DNA of 64,000 bases from NCBI GenBank assembly GCA_029204045.2, contig JAQNDB010000163.1:1-64000 (forward strand), in the 5' to 3' direction. Made by a program: the position numbers and the translations under genes. The notes beneath the pieces are model-generated. The model saw only the letters and a list, made by a program, of their open reading frames with translations. It had not been told where the DNA came from and made no database searches. Position 1 is the first letter of the stretch; each line of letters opens with the position of its first letter. This document shows, piece by piece, positions 32,199 through 44,368 of the stretch. This stretch comes from Tillandsia leiboldiana. Its lineage: Eukaryota > Streptophyta > Magnoliopsida > Poales > Bromeliaceae.

Positions 32199-35100
32199 TG
32201 TAGAATACCGGGGTTTCGGTTAGCGCACCGACCTCATGAGTTGGCGTGGTGTGGATATATCGCCTCGAGCGTGTTCCATATTGGATTACAGATGAGTTCG
32301 GGTCGACTCGGATCAACGCGGAAGCCCCAGGTCGATTCGGAGTTTTTCGGGCATTGTCCGCCGTTAGAAGGCTGGCTTCGGGGAAGCCTCGACTCCACAG
32401 TGGAGTGTGGAAAATTGGGAAACTCTGGGAACAGGTGTACTTTGAGTTTACAGCTGAGTTCGGGAGGTTCCGGACTGACGCGGAAGATCCAAGGACAAAG
32501 AGTGAGTTGGAGTTGGCAGTTTTGGAGCCGGTTTTTGGTTTGAGCACATCGACTCCACGATTGAGCTTTTTAAGGGGAAAAAAAGCTTTGAGCATGTGTA
32601 TTTTCTGATTACAGCGGAGTTCGGGAGGTTCCGGACTGGTGCGGAGACCCCGAGGGCAAAAAGTGAGTTGATGGGGGCATTTAATGGATTAATTAATTAA
32701 TTTATTTAATTAGTAGTTTTGGGGCTTTGGTCTGGGAGGTTTGAAGGAAAGATAAGAATTAGTGTTGTGATTAGGATAAGAGAGTGGTTTAATGTTAATT
32801 GGATTTTGAGTGTATGTTGGATATTTTTGGGAGCATTAAATGCTCCCAACTACCCCCCCTCTCTCCTCTTTTATTAGCAAAGTCCTAATTAGCACGCCAC
32901 CTCACCACCACCCTCTCCACCTGCAAGCAAGCAGAGGAAGTAAAAGAAAACAGAGGAAAAGGAAGTAGGGGAGAAAGAAGAAGAAGAAGAAGTGAGAGAG
33001 GAAGAAAATGAAAGAAATGGATGAGAATTTGAAGGCGGACTCCCTCTTGGTAGCTGTGGAGCATCGGAGCGCGCAAAGAGCTTCAATCAAGGTTTGATAC
33101 AGTTTTTCCTCGTAAAGCTTGGGTTTTGAATTTATTTCTTGTTTTCTTTTTCGGTTTGGGGCTGGTGTCTTGGACTATTTGTCCGTGGAGGTGGCATCGC
33201 AGCTGCTAGGCGCGCGCGCGCGATAACCGCAGGGCCGCTGCGCGGGCTCGCAACCGGGCACCGCGCAGCGAGTGGGCGCCGCGCTGGTGGCGGTTGCAGC
33301 GCGGCTGGTGCGCCCCTGGGCGCTGCGCAGTGCGCCTGGGCGCTGCGCAGCGGCCGCCAGGGCGCCGCGTAGTGCGCCCCTGGGCACTGCGCAGCGGCCG
33401 CAGGGTGCCGCACAACGCGCCTGGCCGTGCGCTGTGCGCACCAGGGCGCCGCGCGGGGGCAGGCCTGGCACCGCGCGGCTGTCCTGGATGCCGCGGGGCT
33501 GGCGCGCAACGGCGCGGGCAGCAACCGCGCTGCTCGCTGATGGGCGGGCTGCGGCTTGCGACTCGCGTCGGCGCGCGGGATTTTACCGCGACTAGGGCTA
33601 GTTTTCGCCGGCGATTCGCCCGTATTTACCGGTTTTGACCTGTTTTCTTGGGGTTGTTCCCTTTTCTCTCTCAGGTTGTCGCCATTTGTGCGGATCTTTG
33701 TCGAGGGGCCGTGCAGAGCCCGGAATCGAGCGCGCGGCACGCGTTTTCCGGCGGAGCCGTCCTAGCAGTGTGTGTGTTTGAGTTGTGGCTGTGATCTTGT
33801 GAGGCTGGGTGCTTTTGGATTTGGTGTGTGTGTGGTTATTGTTTAAAGTGTGCTACAGGTTATGAGGTGAATTTAATTGGGCTTTGGGTCTTTAATTATT
33901 ACTGTGCTATTTGGGGCTTTTAAGCATATTGTGGGTGGATTTAAATGATCTATGGAGGTGAGCTAAAGTAATTTGTGTATGTGAGCATTTGTGATTAATT
34001 ACACTTTAGTTTTAGTTGTGAAGGGAACTTAAGTGTTTGTGTTGGAACTTGAGTGTTGTGAGTGTGTGGAGTGTATACGAGAGATGAACCTGGAAGTTGG
34101 TGAGGGTGTAATTGTGGTTAGATGAACATTTATTGATGGTAGTGTGTGAAAATGGAATTAAGGAATTATGTATATATGGAAATGAATTATTAGTGTGCAT
34201 TGGAGCTATAGGTGATTTTATTGTGGGATGTTGTGTGTGTGGAATTGGAGCAGGTGGAGGGTATAAATGAATTTTTGGAAATTTATGTTTTGTGAGTGTT
34301 AATTTACTGATGGATTTGAGAGTACTATGCATGTGTGCTGTGAATTATCTATTTGTGATGGACTTGGATGTCTGAAATTATGGTTATGTGATCATTAATT
34401 ATTTAGTGTGCTGTGGGTAATTGTGAGTGTTTTGGAGTTTGTAAAGGGTGGTTGTGGATTTTTGTGAGCCTGTATTTCTAAGTAAGCTGCTGGAGTTTTA
34501 TGGTGAACTTTGGGCTCAAGAGTTTTGCTCAAGCTTCCGGAGATTTTGCCGGGTACGCGACAGTGTGCGCGCGCGCGGCGCGTTTTTCGAGGTTTCCTCT
34601 GTTCGAGGTTTCGGCACTTCACCGACTTCAGCGTTGCCTGCGGAAAGCGATTCAGGTGGGTTGGAAATTTCTCCAAAATTTATGAAATGCCCTCTAATGC
34701 TTCTGTAAGCATATTGATCATGTTTAGCTTATTTATCATGTATTGATCATGATTAGCTGATTTATTATATATATTGATAAATCTGATAGTTGCCTAGAAA
34801 ATTGTAGAACGACATTCTTGAGCCCCAGACATTTTTAGTATGATCTAGAGGTTATTTGACACTAGACTACATATTCATTTGAGTTTCAGGCAGCATCTGG
34901 ACCTTCATATATTTTTAGCACCCCGTTTAAAGTAAAACACCATTTTTTTTCAAAGGGTTTTTAATTATCGAGAACACTATAAATGGTCCAGATTGTTTGA
35001 GTTGTTTGTGTGCTCGCGCCAGAGGGCCGAGGATATTTTTAGAGCATCGTCTGTCGAGTTCTAGTGTCATGAGAGTTCTTCTTCCTTGTTGGGATCATGG

Positions 35101-36271
35101 GTTGATTTTATGATTTAGTGGTGGAGGTAGTTCACCCACATAGTTTGAGGACATTTGGGGTTCTGGCAGATCGAGTCGCGGAAGTTTCCGACTCAGCCAT
35201 GGTCATGCATTATCAGATTGAGTCGTTGACGGTTCTCCGACATAGCTGTGAGAGTGTTTGGGCTATTCATATTTGAGTCGTGGTTCTTTTCCGACTGAGT
35301 TGTGCCTTTGAGCTCGTGATACCGATCTGTTTGATCGTGGATTATAGCCTGCTGAGCCTGGCTTTTTATGCCAGGTTTGAGATACTTGAGATACTTGAGT
35401 TCGCGGGGTCGCTCCCCGCGAGCTACGCTCCGGATGCGATGATGATACCGAGCCTGACGAGGCTGCGATGTGGTTACTGAGATAGTCCTTGAGGGACACC
35501 CTACGTAAGTCCGTTCCTCCGGGATGTGCGGCAGTAGACGAGCGCAGGTTTGACTTTGACTGGTCATTGAGATTTGGGTGATTTGTGTGAGTGAGTTTCA
35601 TTGCATGTTCATAGATGAGATTTCCTTTGAGCATAGTACTTGAGGCATATTATTAGTAGTGTTAGTGTATGCATAGCAGGGTCAGAGTAGAGTTTCTTCA
35701 GCATGATGTCATTACTTTTAGCTGTAGTTCTTTTCCTGCTTTCCTTTATCTATCTATCTATCTATCTGCATACCTATCTGTTTTGCCTCCAGTAGACTTA
35801 GTGGGCATACCGTGGATATTGGGACGGTACCCACTGAGATCTGCCTTCTGCAGTAGATCTCACACCCGCTGCGGTGACAGGTTTGAGGCAGCTGTTCCGG
35901 CTTGGTTCGCGCGGAGACAGCAGATCGAGGTGAGGACGCGACCGTTTAGTTCCTTACCAGCATTGAGAGTCCGAGGTAGATGTACCCGTTGTTATTTTTA
36001 CGTTTCCACTTTTGTACTGAGAGGGTGAGGCTTGTATTTTATTCATAGCATGGACCTGTACTGAGGATTTATATTTTAGTGGAGCTTACTTATTTTTTCA
36101 GATTTTTTCTGTATTTATTCTTTGGCTTTTCTTTTTTACTCTCAGCTCTGATACATGTTTTAGTTTTAGATCTGACTTGCAGGGTAGACGCTTCGTCTGT
36201 GCGGCAGTTTCGGTACAGATGGCGGATCTGTTGGCGAGCCCGGGTCGCAGTTTCGACCCCGGGGCGTGACA
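32199..36271 (+). repeat. 3' LTR of T1
   Basis: It is a near copy of 24787-28981 with scattered substitutions, a shorter 64-bp array and a 15-bp deletion near 35560. It ends CCCCGGGGCGTGACA, followed by the target duplication CCCGG. Confidence 0.93.
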
Positions 36272-36276
36272 CCCGG

Positions 36277-36349
36277 TGCCGCCAAAAGCACCTCTCACAC
36301 TATCGCTATAGCCTGTGTGCTCTAATAATCTCAACAAGCAAGCCTCTTC
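36277..36349 (-). mobile_element. Remnant of chromovirus E between T1 and copia B
   Basis: This is the right-hand flank of the T1 insertion, so it continues E from 24786. It is too short to identify a domain. Confidence 0.6.
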
Positions 36350-36576
36350 TGTTACGGAATTTGAGTTGGCGTATTTCGTGAAATTGGTTAAGTCTTGAAG
36401 ATTGAAGATGAAGAAAGTTGGATCATATACCTCAATCTCAAGAAAGAAGAATTCAAAAGGATCAGGTACGTTTAATTAAATAATTTTGATGATCCGAATA
36501 CTTCTTATAGTGTAGAAACACTTGGATGAATTTTTTATTGCATAAAAATCAAAAACTGGACATTCCATATGTTCAG

Positions 36577-36795
36577 AGTCCGGATCGGGCTTTACAGTCC
36601 GGACCCCGAACATAGGTTAGTTCGTGCATAATTCCAGTCCGGACCCTGGGAATTTCAGTCCGGACCCCGAACGTGGAATTTGCAAGAAATGCATGAACAG
36701 TCCGGACCGTGGATTTCAGTCCGGACCCCGAATGTCGTCTTTTCTGGAAATTGTCTGTTTCGCTGAGACAGTCCGGACCGCCAACTCCAGTCCGG
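36577..36795 (+). repeat. U3 palindrome array, GTCCGGAC type (copia B)
   Basis: There are eight AGTCCGGA units, three of them followed by CCCCGAA. The first unit (AGTCCGGATCGG) is intermediate towards the GATCCGGATC form of copia A and C. The 3' LTR lacks one unit by a deletion between the first two copies. Confidence 0.85.
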
Positions 36796-36864
36796 ACTGT
36801 CGTCCTGTAAAATTCCAGAAATGGTTAGTTTTTGATTCTTATCTTCTTCCACAAGTTTCTAACC

Positions 36865-36872
36865 TATAAATA
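36865..36872 (+). promoter_or_regulatory. TATA box of copia B 5' LTR
   Basis: CCTATAAATAGACC, identical to the boxes in copia A and C. It drives the full-length genomic transcript. Confidence 0.8.
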
Positions 36873-37172
36873 GACCCTATATTTCATCTCTTAGGGCAAT
36901 CCAAAAATATTCCATTAGAATCCGTACAAAATTAAAAACGATCAAAAATTACGGTTCTAAGGGGAAAAGATCCACATATAGAGAAGAAAGGAAATACTAG
37001 ATTTAATTCTATGTTTCTTCATCTATATTGATTAATTTGATTCTAGGTTTTCTCACTCAGATTTTGAGTAGAATCAAATTAATGAATACTTAGATGGTAT
37101 TTCCGATCTATTTCTAATCTAAGTATTCGGCGGATCATCACCACCCAAAAAACAACGATTTACCCCAAAATC

Positions 37173-37358
37173 GGCGCGTGGACTCGCGTGGCCTTGTGGA
37201 TTCAAGGTGCTACCGCTCTCGTGGATTCGAAGCGAGGTACGTTCGTGGACTCGAGACGTGCTACTGGGTGAAGACCGTGGATTCGGTCAGACGTCGTGGA
37301 TTCGACGTTGGACGTCGTGGATTCGGCGTTGGGCGCAAATCGTGGATTCGAGGCGCGT
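37173..37358 (+). repeat. Mini-hairpin array with GTGGATTC loops (copia B 5' LTR)
   Basis: Eight units correspond one to one with copia A. Differences from copia A mostly keep pairing: unit 4 TTC/GAG (U-G instead of U-A) and unit 7 ACGTC/GGCGT (U-G instead of C-G). Two loops read GTGGACTC. The array lies about 300 nt upstream of the PBS, in the RNA leader. Confidence 0.85.
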
Positions 37359-37653
37359 TGTGGAGCGAGCGGAGAAGATCTACTAGGAGCGTATGAAAAA
37401 GGTTGAGTCGTAAGTGTGTACGGTAAATCACCTTGTACGTGTTTTAATTCCAGTGGATTTCGCCGTGTTATCGGTCCCGTGGTTTTTTACTCCTGTGACG
37501 GAGTTTTCCACGTAAAAATCTTTGCGTGTTATTTATTTTTCCGCATTGGGTTTTATATCGCAAAGATTTTTGAGTGTTTACTGTTTACACCTATTCACCC
37601 CCCTCTAGGTGTTTTTTTCCCTGTTTAGATCCAATTAATCTTAACCCAACAAG

Positions 37654-37664
37654 TGGTATCAGAG
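37654..37664 (+). promoter_or_regulatory. Primer binding site of copia B
   Basis: TGGTATCAGAG, two bases after the LTR, matches the initiator tRNA-Met 3' end and primes minus-strand DNA synthesis. Confidence 0.92.
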
Positions 37665-37684
37665 AGGGAATAGGGTTGTAAACA

Positions 37685-39500
37685 ATGGTTGAAGGTGGAA
37701 ACATCAACAGACCTCTGTTTTTCGATGGAACAAATTATGCGTGCTGGAAAGTGCGGATGAAAGCCTTTTTAATTTCCATCGACGAACGGGTGTGGCAATC
37801 AATAGAGTTAGGATGGTCTAATCCAACTGAAATTATTGCTGATGTTCGCACCATCAAACCTAGGTCGAAATGGACCAAGGAAGAGGTTGATTCATCTTCT
37901 TACAATGGCAAAGGAATTAATGCTCTATTTAATGCTTTGTCACAAACTGAGTTCTCTCGCGTCTCGGCATGTGAGACTGCGAAAGAAATCTGGGATGTTC
38001 TTCAAGTTACACATGAGGGAACTAACCTTGTGAAGATTCAAAAACTGCAAATGCTTACGAGCAAGTTTGACCCTATTTTCATGGCAGAAAATGAATCTTT
38101 CACATATTAGTATACACGATTGCCAGACAACGTAAATTCATGTGCTAACTTGGGAGAGAAGATTCCAGAATTTAAAGTTGTAAGAAAAATATTAAGAACT
38201 CTTCCTAAACGATTTCGCCCAAAGGTCGCAGCCATTGAAACAATTAAACACCCGGACGAAATGCGTGTAGAAGAATTAGTTGGTTCACTTCAAACTTATG
38301 AAATGACATTTCCTACTAACTATTCTTCTAGAAAGGCATCCTCTTCTAAGTCTTCAGGTTTAGCGTTGAAAACAACAAAAGAAGAAGACGCGGATTCATC
38401 CTCCTCAGACGATGACGAGAACCTATCTATGGAGGATTTTGAGAAACAGCTTGCTCTCTTGACACAAAGATTTCGCCGAAACTTTCGAAGGGGTAACTCA
38501 AGTAAAACTCCATCCTTCGTAAAGTCGAAGAAAGGCAAAGGCTTTTCAAGCTACAAGTCAAGAAAGCAAGAGAGTTTTTCAAAGGGTAAGAAAAGCTCAG
38601 AGTGACAAGTCCAATGCTTCAAGTGCCGAGGATACGGCCATATCTCAACGGAGTGTCCAAATAAGAATCCGTCGAAAAAGAAAGCGATGCAAGCCGTCAC
38701 TTGGGATGACACCTCATCGTCAAATGAGTCATCGTCGAGTGATGAAGAAGATAACGCAACGGCGTTCCACGCGTCCACATCTTCACCTTTCATGTGCTTA
38801 ATGGCAAGTACATCCGAGTCATTGTCCAACCCCACTGTTGAAAAGATTGCAACGGACGATGAATCGGATAATTCGGAAGGTGAAGACTTTGCTTTTGCCT
38901 ACCATAAACTTCTGAGGGATTCAAAGAAACTGGCAAAGCAAAACAAGAGATTGAGAGGGAGATTGCAGGATCTCGAAGAAGAAGCAAAAAAGGGCAACTT
39001 CTCTCTCAAACGCTCTTCAAGTGGAAAGGGATAATCTGATTAAAGTAAATGTTTCCCTTCAAGAGTCCAATGAGCATTTCGAGAAGAATTATATAGATAT
39101 GGTGAATAAAGCAAATTACTTCTTGAAGCTCTACGGCGAGGTTCGACAAGAAAAAATGGAAATGACGAAGACCATTTTCCAACTCAAGGATGATTTAAAG
39201 CAATTTTCTTCTGGAAGGAGTAAGTTGGATAAAATGCTTGGTCTTGGTCAAACAAATCGGTTCGGCCTCGGGTACACTCGAACTGGAGACAGTCCTAGTT
39301 CGAGTGGGACAGTGTTTGTGCCTCAGTCGGTATCTCCTCCTCCGACACCGGAATTTACGACAAACAACGACAACAAGCCTACTTCACCCTCTTCGGGATC
39401 GTCAAGCACTAAGGTATGTTTTCGTTGTGGTTTTGTAGGGCACATAAGGAGAAATTGCAAGATGGGAGCGAAACGTTCAACTCAAGCGCCTCTTGCAATA
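37685..39500 (+). pseudogene. Copia B gag (capsid, two separated zinc knuckles, coiled coil)
   Basis: The frame starts at the ATG at 37685, 20 bp after the PBS. Residues 1-140 (RPLFFDGTNYACWKVRM) are the copia capsid domain. A Ser/Glu/Asp-rich linker follows. A first CCHC knuckle, CFKCRGYGHISTEC, lies near 38615-38660. A Lys/Glu-rich coiled coil (38900-39230) comes next, then a second knuckle, CFRCGFVGHIRRNC, near 39418-39460. Breaks are an in-frame TAG at 38108, an in-frame TGA at 38603, and an extra A in the six-A run near 38990 that shifts the frame. Knuckles this far apart with a coiled coil between them fit SIRE-type Gag. The gag-pro border is not marked by a stop; it is one polyprotein. 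Confidence 0.88.
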
Positions 39501-39689
39501 ACTACCAAAAAGGTGATTCCCCGGAATTCAAAGAAAAACTTTTCAAATGAAAAGAGCCTTGGTAGTTCACCTCGCAAGACGATGTCAAGCAATGAATCAA
39601 ACAAGACGCTTTCACCAAGGAGAATAACTTCAAGAACATTGCCGACGCAATCCAAAAATGTTTGGGTGCGCAAAGGTGAAATCTTCACT

Positions 39690-41220
39690 TGTCTTGTTGT
39701 TCATACTTCCTTACATGCTTATGACAACTCGTCTTGGTATCTGGATAGCGGGTGTTCCCGTCATATGACCGGTGACAAAAACTGTTTTGAATCTTTTGAA
39801 GAACTCTCCGGAGGAAGTGTAGTTTTCGGAGACGGTCGTTCTTCCAAAATTGTTGGAAAATGAACTATCGCTATTCCAGATGACCCGGTTCTAAACAATG
39901 TTTTATTTGTTGAAGGCCTAAAGACTAACCTCATTAGTATAAGTCAATTATGTGATAATGGGTTCTCAGTTAATTTTTCTTCGTTAGAATGTATTCTGAC
40001 TGATAAGGACCAATTATTCTTTTTGAAAGGGGTTAGATCTGAAAATAACTGCTACATAGTTCCAAATAAATTTTATGAAAAATGTAACCTAGTTTCTTTG
40101 GATAATGAAACTCTTTGGCATGAAAGACTAGGTCACATAAATTTTAAGGAACTATCTAGAATTTCAAATAAAGACGTGGTTAAGGGGGTTCCTAAACTTT
40201 CATTTAAAAACAACATTGTGTGTGGAGGTTGTCAAAAGGGAAAACAATCGAGGACTGCACACAAGAACTTGAACCACGTTGGTACCAATCGGCCCTTAGA
40301 ATTATTGCATATGGACCTTATGGGGCCGACTCGTCAACCATCTTTGGGAGGTAAATGGTATATTTTTCTTTTGGTTGATGACTTCTCTAGATATTCATGG
40401 GTAGCATTTTTAAAAGAGAAAGCCGATACTTTTGATTCTTTTCATGAAATTTGCCATCGTATCATGATTGAAAAGAATGAAAAGATCATTCGTGTTAGAA
40501 GTGATAGAGGTGGAGAATTCATAAATTCTAAATTCATTGATTTTTGCACTTCCAATGGCATAAAACATGAATTCTCAGCACCCTATACACCTCAACAGAA
40601 TGGTGTAGTCGAGCGCAAAAACAGGGTTGTTCAAGAGATGGCGCGTGTGATGCTTCATAGCCGGAATTTACCGTTATATTTTTGGGCTGAAGCTGTGAAC
40701 ACCGCTGTCTATCTTATTAATCGAGTTTATTTGCGCCCGGGAACTTTAAATACACCATATGAACTATGGTTCTGCAGAAAACCAAATATTAAATATTTTC
40801 GTATCTTTGGGAGTCGGTGTTATATTTTGCGTGATCGCGAAAATCTTGGAAAATTTGACTCTCGAAGTGACGAAGGGATTTTTATGGGTTATTCTACAAA
40901 CAGTAGAGCATATCGGGTATTTAACTTGGAATCTAAGACAATGGTAGAATCTATAAATGTTAAAGTAGATGAAGCTTTTCACTTTTCCTCTGACAAATCT
41001 ACCCCTGATATGTCTCTTGATGATGATACTCCTGTAAATGCATTTTCTCATAATAATTCTTCCAATATTAATGATGCATCTAATGGTTCTTCTAGTTTAT
41101 CTGATGTGCAGGAATCATCACATGTCTCCCCGAGGACTCCGTTACCTCAAACGCTACGCATCTCCAAGGATCATCCGGAATCAAACATTATTGGAGACCC
41201 ACAAGAAGGAGTCAGGACTC
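39690..41220 (+). pseudogene. Copia B protease and integrase
   Basis: The aspartic protease active site DSGCSRHMTG begins near 39743. An in-frame TGA at 39861 interrupts the protease. The integrase zinc domain follows (HERLGHINF near 40119 and CGGCQKGK near 40212). The catalytic core has D in HMDLMGP (40313), D in RSDRGGEF (40502) and E in GVVERKNR (40611). The integrase frame is open from 40023 and all three acidic residues are present. The linker at 41000-41200 is Ser/Asn-rich. In the family, protease cuts Gag-Pol and integrase inserts cDNA with 5-bp duplications, matching the TSD length seen here. Confidence 0.9.
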
Positions 41221-42794
41221 GGAGACAGTTGGTTTGTGGAGTCGCATGCTACGTCTCCATGATAGAATCAAAGAACATTGATGAAGCTCTTCTGGATGAC
41301 TACTCAATTGAAGCAATGCAGGAAGAGCTCCATCAGTTTGAACGAAACAAAGTCTGGGAATTAACGAAGCCCCCGAAGCAACACAATGTGATTGGTACTA
41401 AATGGATTTTCAAGAATAAGAAAAATGAAGATGGTACCATCGTCAGGAATAAAGCACGCTTAGTTGCTCAGGGCTATTCACAAGTTGAAGGAATAGACTT
41501 TGATGAGACGTTCGCCCCGGTAGCTAGACTCGAGTCCATTCGTATCTTATTCGCTATTGCTTGTCACTTTAAAATAAAACTCTTTCAAATGGACGTTAAG
41601 AGCGCGTTTTTAAATGGATTTTTAAACGAGGAAGTTTATGTGGCTCAACCGAAAGGTTTTGAAGACCATAAACAACCTAACCATGTTTTTCGTTTGAAAA
41701 AGGCTCTTTACGGTCTAAAACAAGCACCGCGAGCATGGTACGAAAGGTTGACAAAGCACCTATTGGAAAAGGGCTATACTCGAGGGGGAGCAGACCGGAC
41801 TCTCTTTGTGAAGCATTATCAGGATAACTTCATTGTTGCACAAATCTATGTCGATGACATTGTATTTGGAGCAACAAAGGATAATGATGCTTCTAAATTC
41901 GCAGAAACCATGGAAAGCGAATTCGAGATGTCCATGATGGGCGAACTGACATATTTTCTTGGATTGCAAGTAAAACAAAATGAAGAAGGCATTCATCTGT
42001 GTCAATCCAAGTACGCAAAGGAGTTGGTGAAGAAATTCGGATTAGAAGATTCTAAAGATTTTCCGACTCCTATGGGAACTAGCAATAAGTGATTAGGAAG
42101 TGAATCTCTTAGTGAAAGTGTAGACGAGAAGCTTTATCGCAGCATGATTGGAAGTCTACTCTATCTCACGGCTAGTCGCCCGGATATATCCTTTAGTGTT
42201 GGGATCTGCGCGAGATATCAGTCAGCACCAAAGGAGGATCACCTGAAAGTGGTGAAACGGATCATCCGGTACGTCAAAGGAACTGTAAATTTCGGAATTT
42301 GGTATCCTATGGGAACAAGTCTTGACATTGTAGGATATTCAGATGCCGATTGGGCAGGATCAGTGGATGATCGGAAAAGTACGAGTGGTGCATGTTTTTA
42401 TCTTGGCCATTGTCTTGTTGCATGGCATAGTAAAAAACAGAACTGCATTGCACTTTCCACTGCCGAAGCGGAATATATCTCAGCGGGTAGTTGTTCAACT
42501 CAACTCATTTGGATGAAAAGCGGGTTGAGCGACTTCCGAATTTCAGCAACTTCGGTAACAATTTTGTGTGACAACACCAGTGCTATAAATATTTCCAAAA
42601 ACCCTGTGTTGCACTCAAGAACAAAACACATTGAACTTAGATATCATTTTCTAAGAGAGCTAGTTGAATCAAATATTCTTCAACTTTCCTACATTTCAAC
42701 TGAGGATCAATTAGCTGACATTTTAACAAAACCTTTGGATCAAAAACGTTTTATTCATTTGTGTAAAGCAATTGGAATGCTTTCCTTGAAATAA
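41221..42794 (+). pseudogene. Copia B reverse transcriptase and RNase H
   Basis: RT spans about 41390-42090 with FLNGFLNEEVYV and the catalytic YVDD at about 41847-41858. A single in-frame TGA at 42090 (GGA in copia A and C) precedes RNase H. RNase H has YSDADWAG near 42340, TAEAEY near 42462, DNTSAINISKNP near 42570 and the natural stop at 42792-42794. Apart from that nonsense change the region is intact. It differs from copia A and C at many residues, so B is a separate subfamily. Confidence 0.92.
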
Positions 42795-43730
42795 CCTCTT
42801 TTTGAAACTTTTGCTTAGGTTAGGTTTTGTTCTGTGTTTTTGTTCATATATGTATGTTTGTACATAGGACATTAATTGAGCATTAGTTATATTGACTTTA
42901 ATCGCATCCTTTCATAGAATTAGAAATTTATTATGCATTGGATATCACAATAATTCATTTGTTGCGATGATCATTTATGTCAATTAAGTCATCTTTGTTT
43001 TGATCAAAGTCAATTTCTCTCTCAAATGATCTCTTGGTATAGTTGTTATCTTATTTGACGATTGAGTCGAGTATGAAATCGAGATCAATTTTTGGTTGAA
43101 TACCTTATATATTATATAATTGATAGCCAATTGAGGGGGAGTTAATGCAAATTGTGATGCTCAAAAGATGTGGAAAGACTTACATCCCAATGAGGAGCGT
43201 GAAAACTACCACCACATGGAGGAAAGAGCTACCACCTCGGTCGTCCGAGTACTGTGTGCAGCTACCACATGTATACCAAGCATGGTTTTTCAAGTTGTCT
43301 AGATGAAATTCTTTTTGGAATACTTGACTCTGTCAAATTTCAAGGTTGGTATAAGGTGAAATTTTTATTGAAAGATGCTCATAGAGCCACTCCTTACAAT
43401 AAATTGACTAGATATATTATCTAACTTATCTGGGATTTCAGACATCTATTGATCTTGGTATTTCATTTTCTTTACCAAATTGATGATTTGATAAAGGCAT
43501 TACGCATAAGATCATGTTAGATGTGATTGAAGTTGTTCAACTTTAAGGGATTTAATTTTTATAAATTTTCGTTTCAATTTTTGGATATTATTGATAGATT
43601 TTGCATAATCTATTTCTTTTATTATGAAACGATGATTTTTATTTAAAGTTGATACACAAAAGTGCTTACAATCTTTTTCTGGATTTTATGGAATTTTTCT
43701 GAATTTTTCTGATGAAAAAGTTTGGAGCCG
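42795..43730 (+). other. Conserved non-coding stretch between pol and ORF3 (copia B)
   Basis: This is the counterpart of 6199-7137 in copia A. It keeps the CTACCAC block and CTCGG-TCGT-CCGAG hairpin at about 43200-43260. No ORF. Confidence 0.7.
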
Positions 43731-43829
43731 GTCCGGACTGGATGAACCAATCCGGACCCCGAACGCAGGAAATCCTGCGTTTAGCCGATCCGGACTGGAT
43801 TCTTCAGGCAGTCCGGACCGCGGCTAGGT
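43731..43829 (+). repeat. Palindrome array upstream of ORF3 (copia B)
   Basis: Four TCCGGA-centred copies in mixed forms: GGTCCGGACT, AATCCGGACC, GATCCGGACT and AGTCCGGACC. A CCCGAACGCAGG...CCTGCG fold lies between them. The array is shorter than the six-copy arrays of A and C. A weak TATA-like TTTATTTAG follows. Confidence 0.8.
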
Positions 43830-43955
43830 TTTTATTTAGAACAAAAGGGATTTGATTTCTCTTACTACAATCTTTTGTTCAAGAGTCTCCAGAGCTTCTC
43901 TCTCTAGATCATCAAGCTTTTTGGAGTCTTTCCAACTCAGATTCTTCGGTTCCAA

Positions 43956-44338
43956 GTGAGTTTTCTTGATCAAAACTCGGTTTTTCACAGGTTTACTATA
44001 TTTCTCTCAAAACGTGATGAAAATTTCATATCTTTGTCGTTTGTGATTGGTTTTTGATCAAACTTCTTTTGAAATAAGAACTCTAGGTAGATTAGTTTTG
44101 ATTATATGCTAGGTTTTCTCTTGATTAACGGATTTTTAGGCTTTGATTTCTAAAATTTCGGTTTTAGGGCATATAATAGGAATTTTTGAAAATCATGGAA
44201 TTGATCTATTTTTAAAATTCTTTTTGCAAAACTAATTTGATTCTCAGTCTCTCTACATGATAATGATTGTTTAGGTACAATTTTGGAAATTTTTGAAAAT
44301 AAACAATTTTTCTCGTGTTCTCGAGTCGTTGCTCACAG
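43956..44338 (+). other. Predicted leader intron before ORF3 (copia B)
   Basis: Donor CAA|GTGAGT and acceptor TTGCTCACAG|G give 383 bp. The body is closely similar to the introns in copia A and C. Confidence 0.55.
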
Positions 44339-44368
44339 GACTTTAATTCTCACAAAGAACTTGCAGCA

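Larger units (their letters stand above)
24787..36271 (+). mobile_element. T1: complete non-autonomous chromovirus (Tekay/Del type) with very long LTRs
   Basis: Two LTRs of 4195 and 4073 bp flank a 3.2-kb core, and CCCGG is duplicated at 24782-24786 and 36272-36276. Nearly three quarters of the element is LTR. The core keeps a PBS for initiator tRNA-Met with two mismatches, gag and pol relics in the right order, and a good polypurine tract. No long ORF survives. The LTRs differ by few substitutions plus a tandem-repeat change. The element therefore moved recently although its coding region is ruined, which implies help from another element's proteins. The clade assignment rests on the chromodomain-like relic and the end-of-pol signature. 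Confidence 0.93.
36350..37651 (+). repeat. 5' LTR of copia B
   Basis: It starts TGTTACGGAA and ends AACCCAACA, 1302 bp. U3 palindromes lie at 36577-36795, the TATA box at 36865 and hairpins at 37173-37358. Confidence 0.95.
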
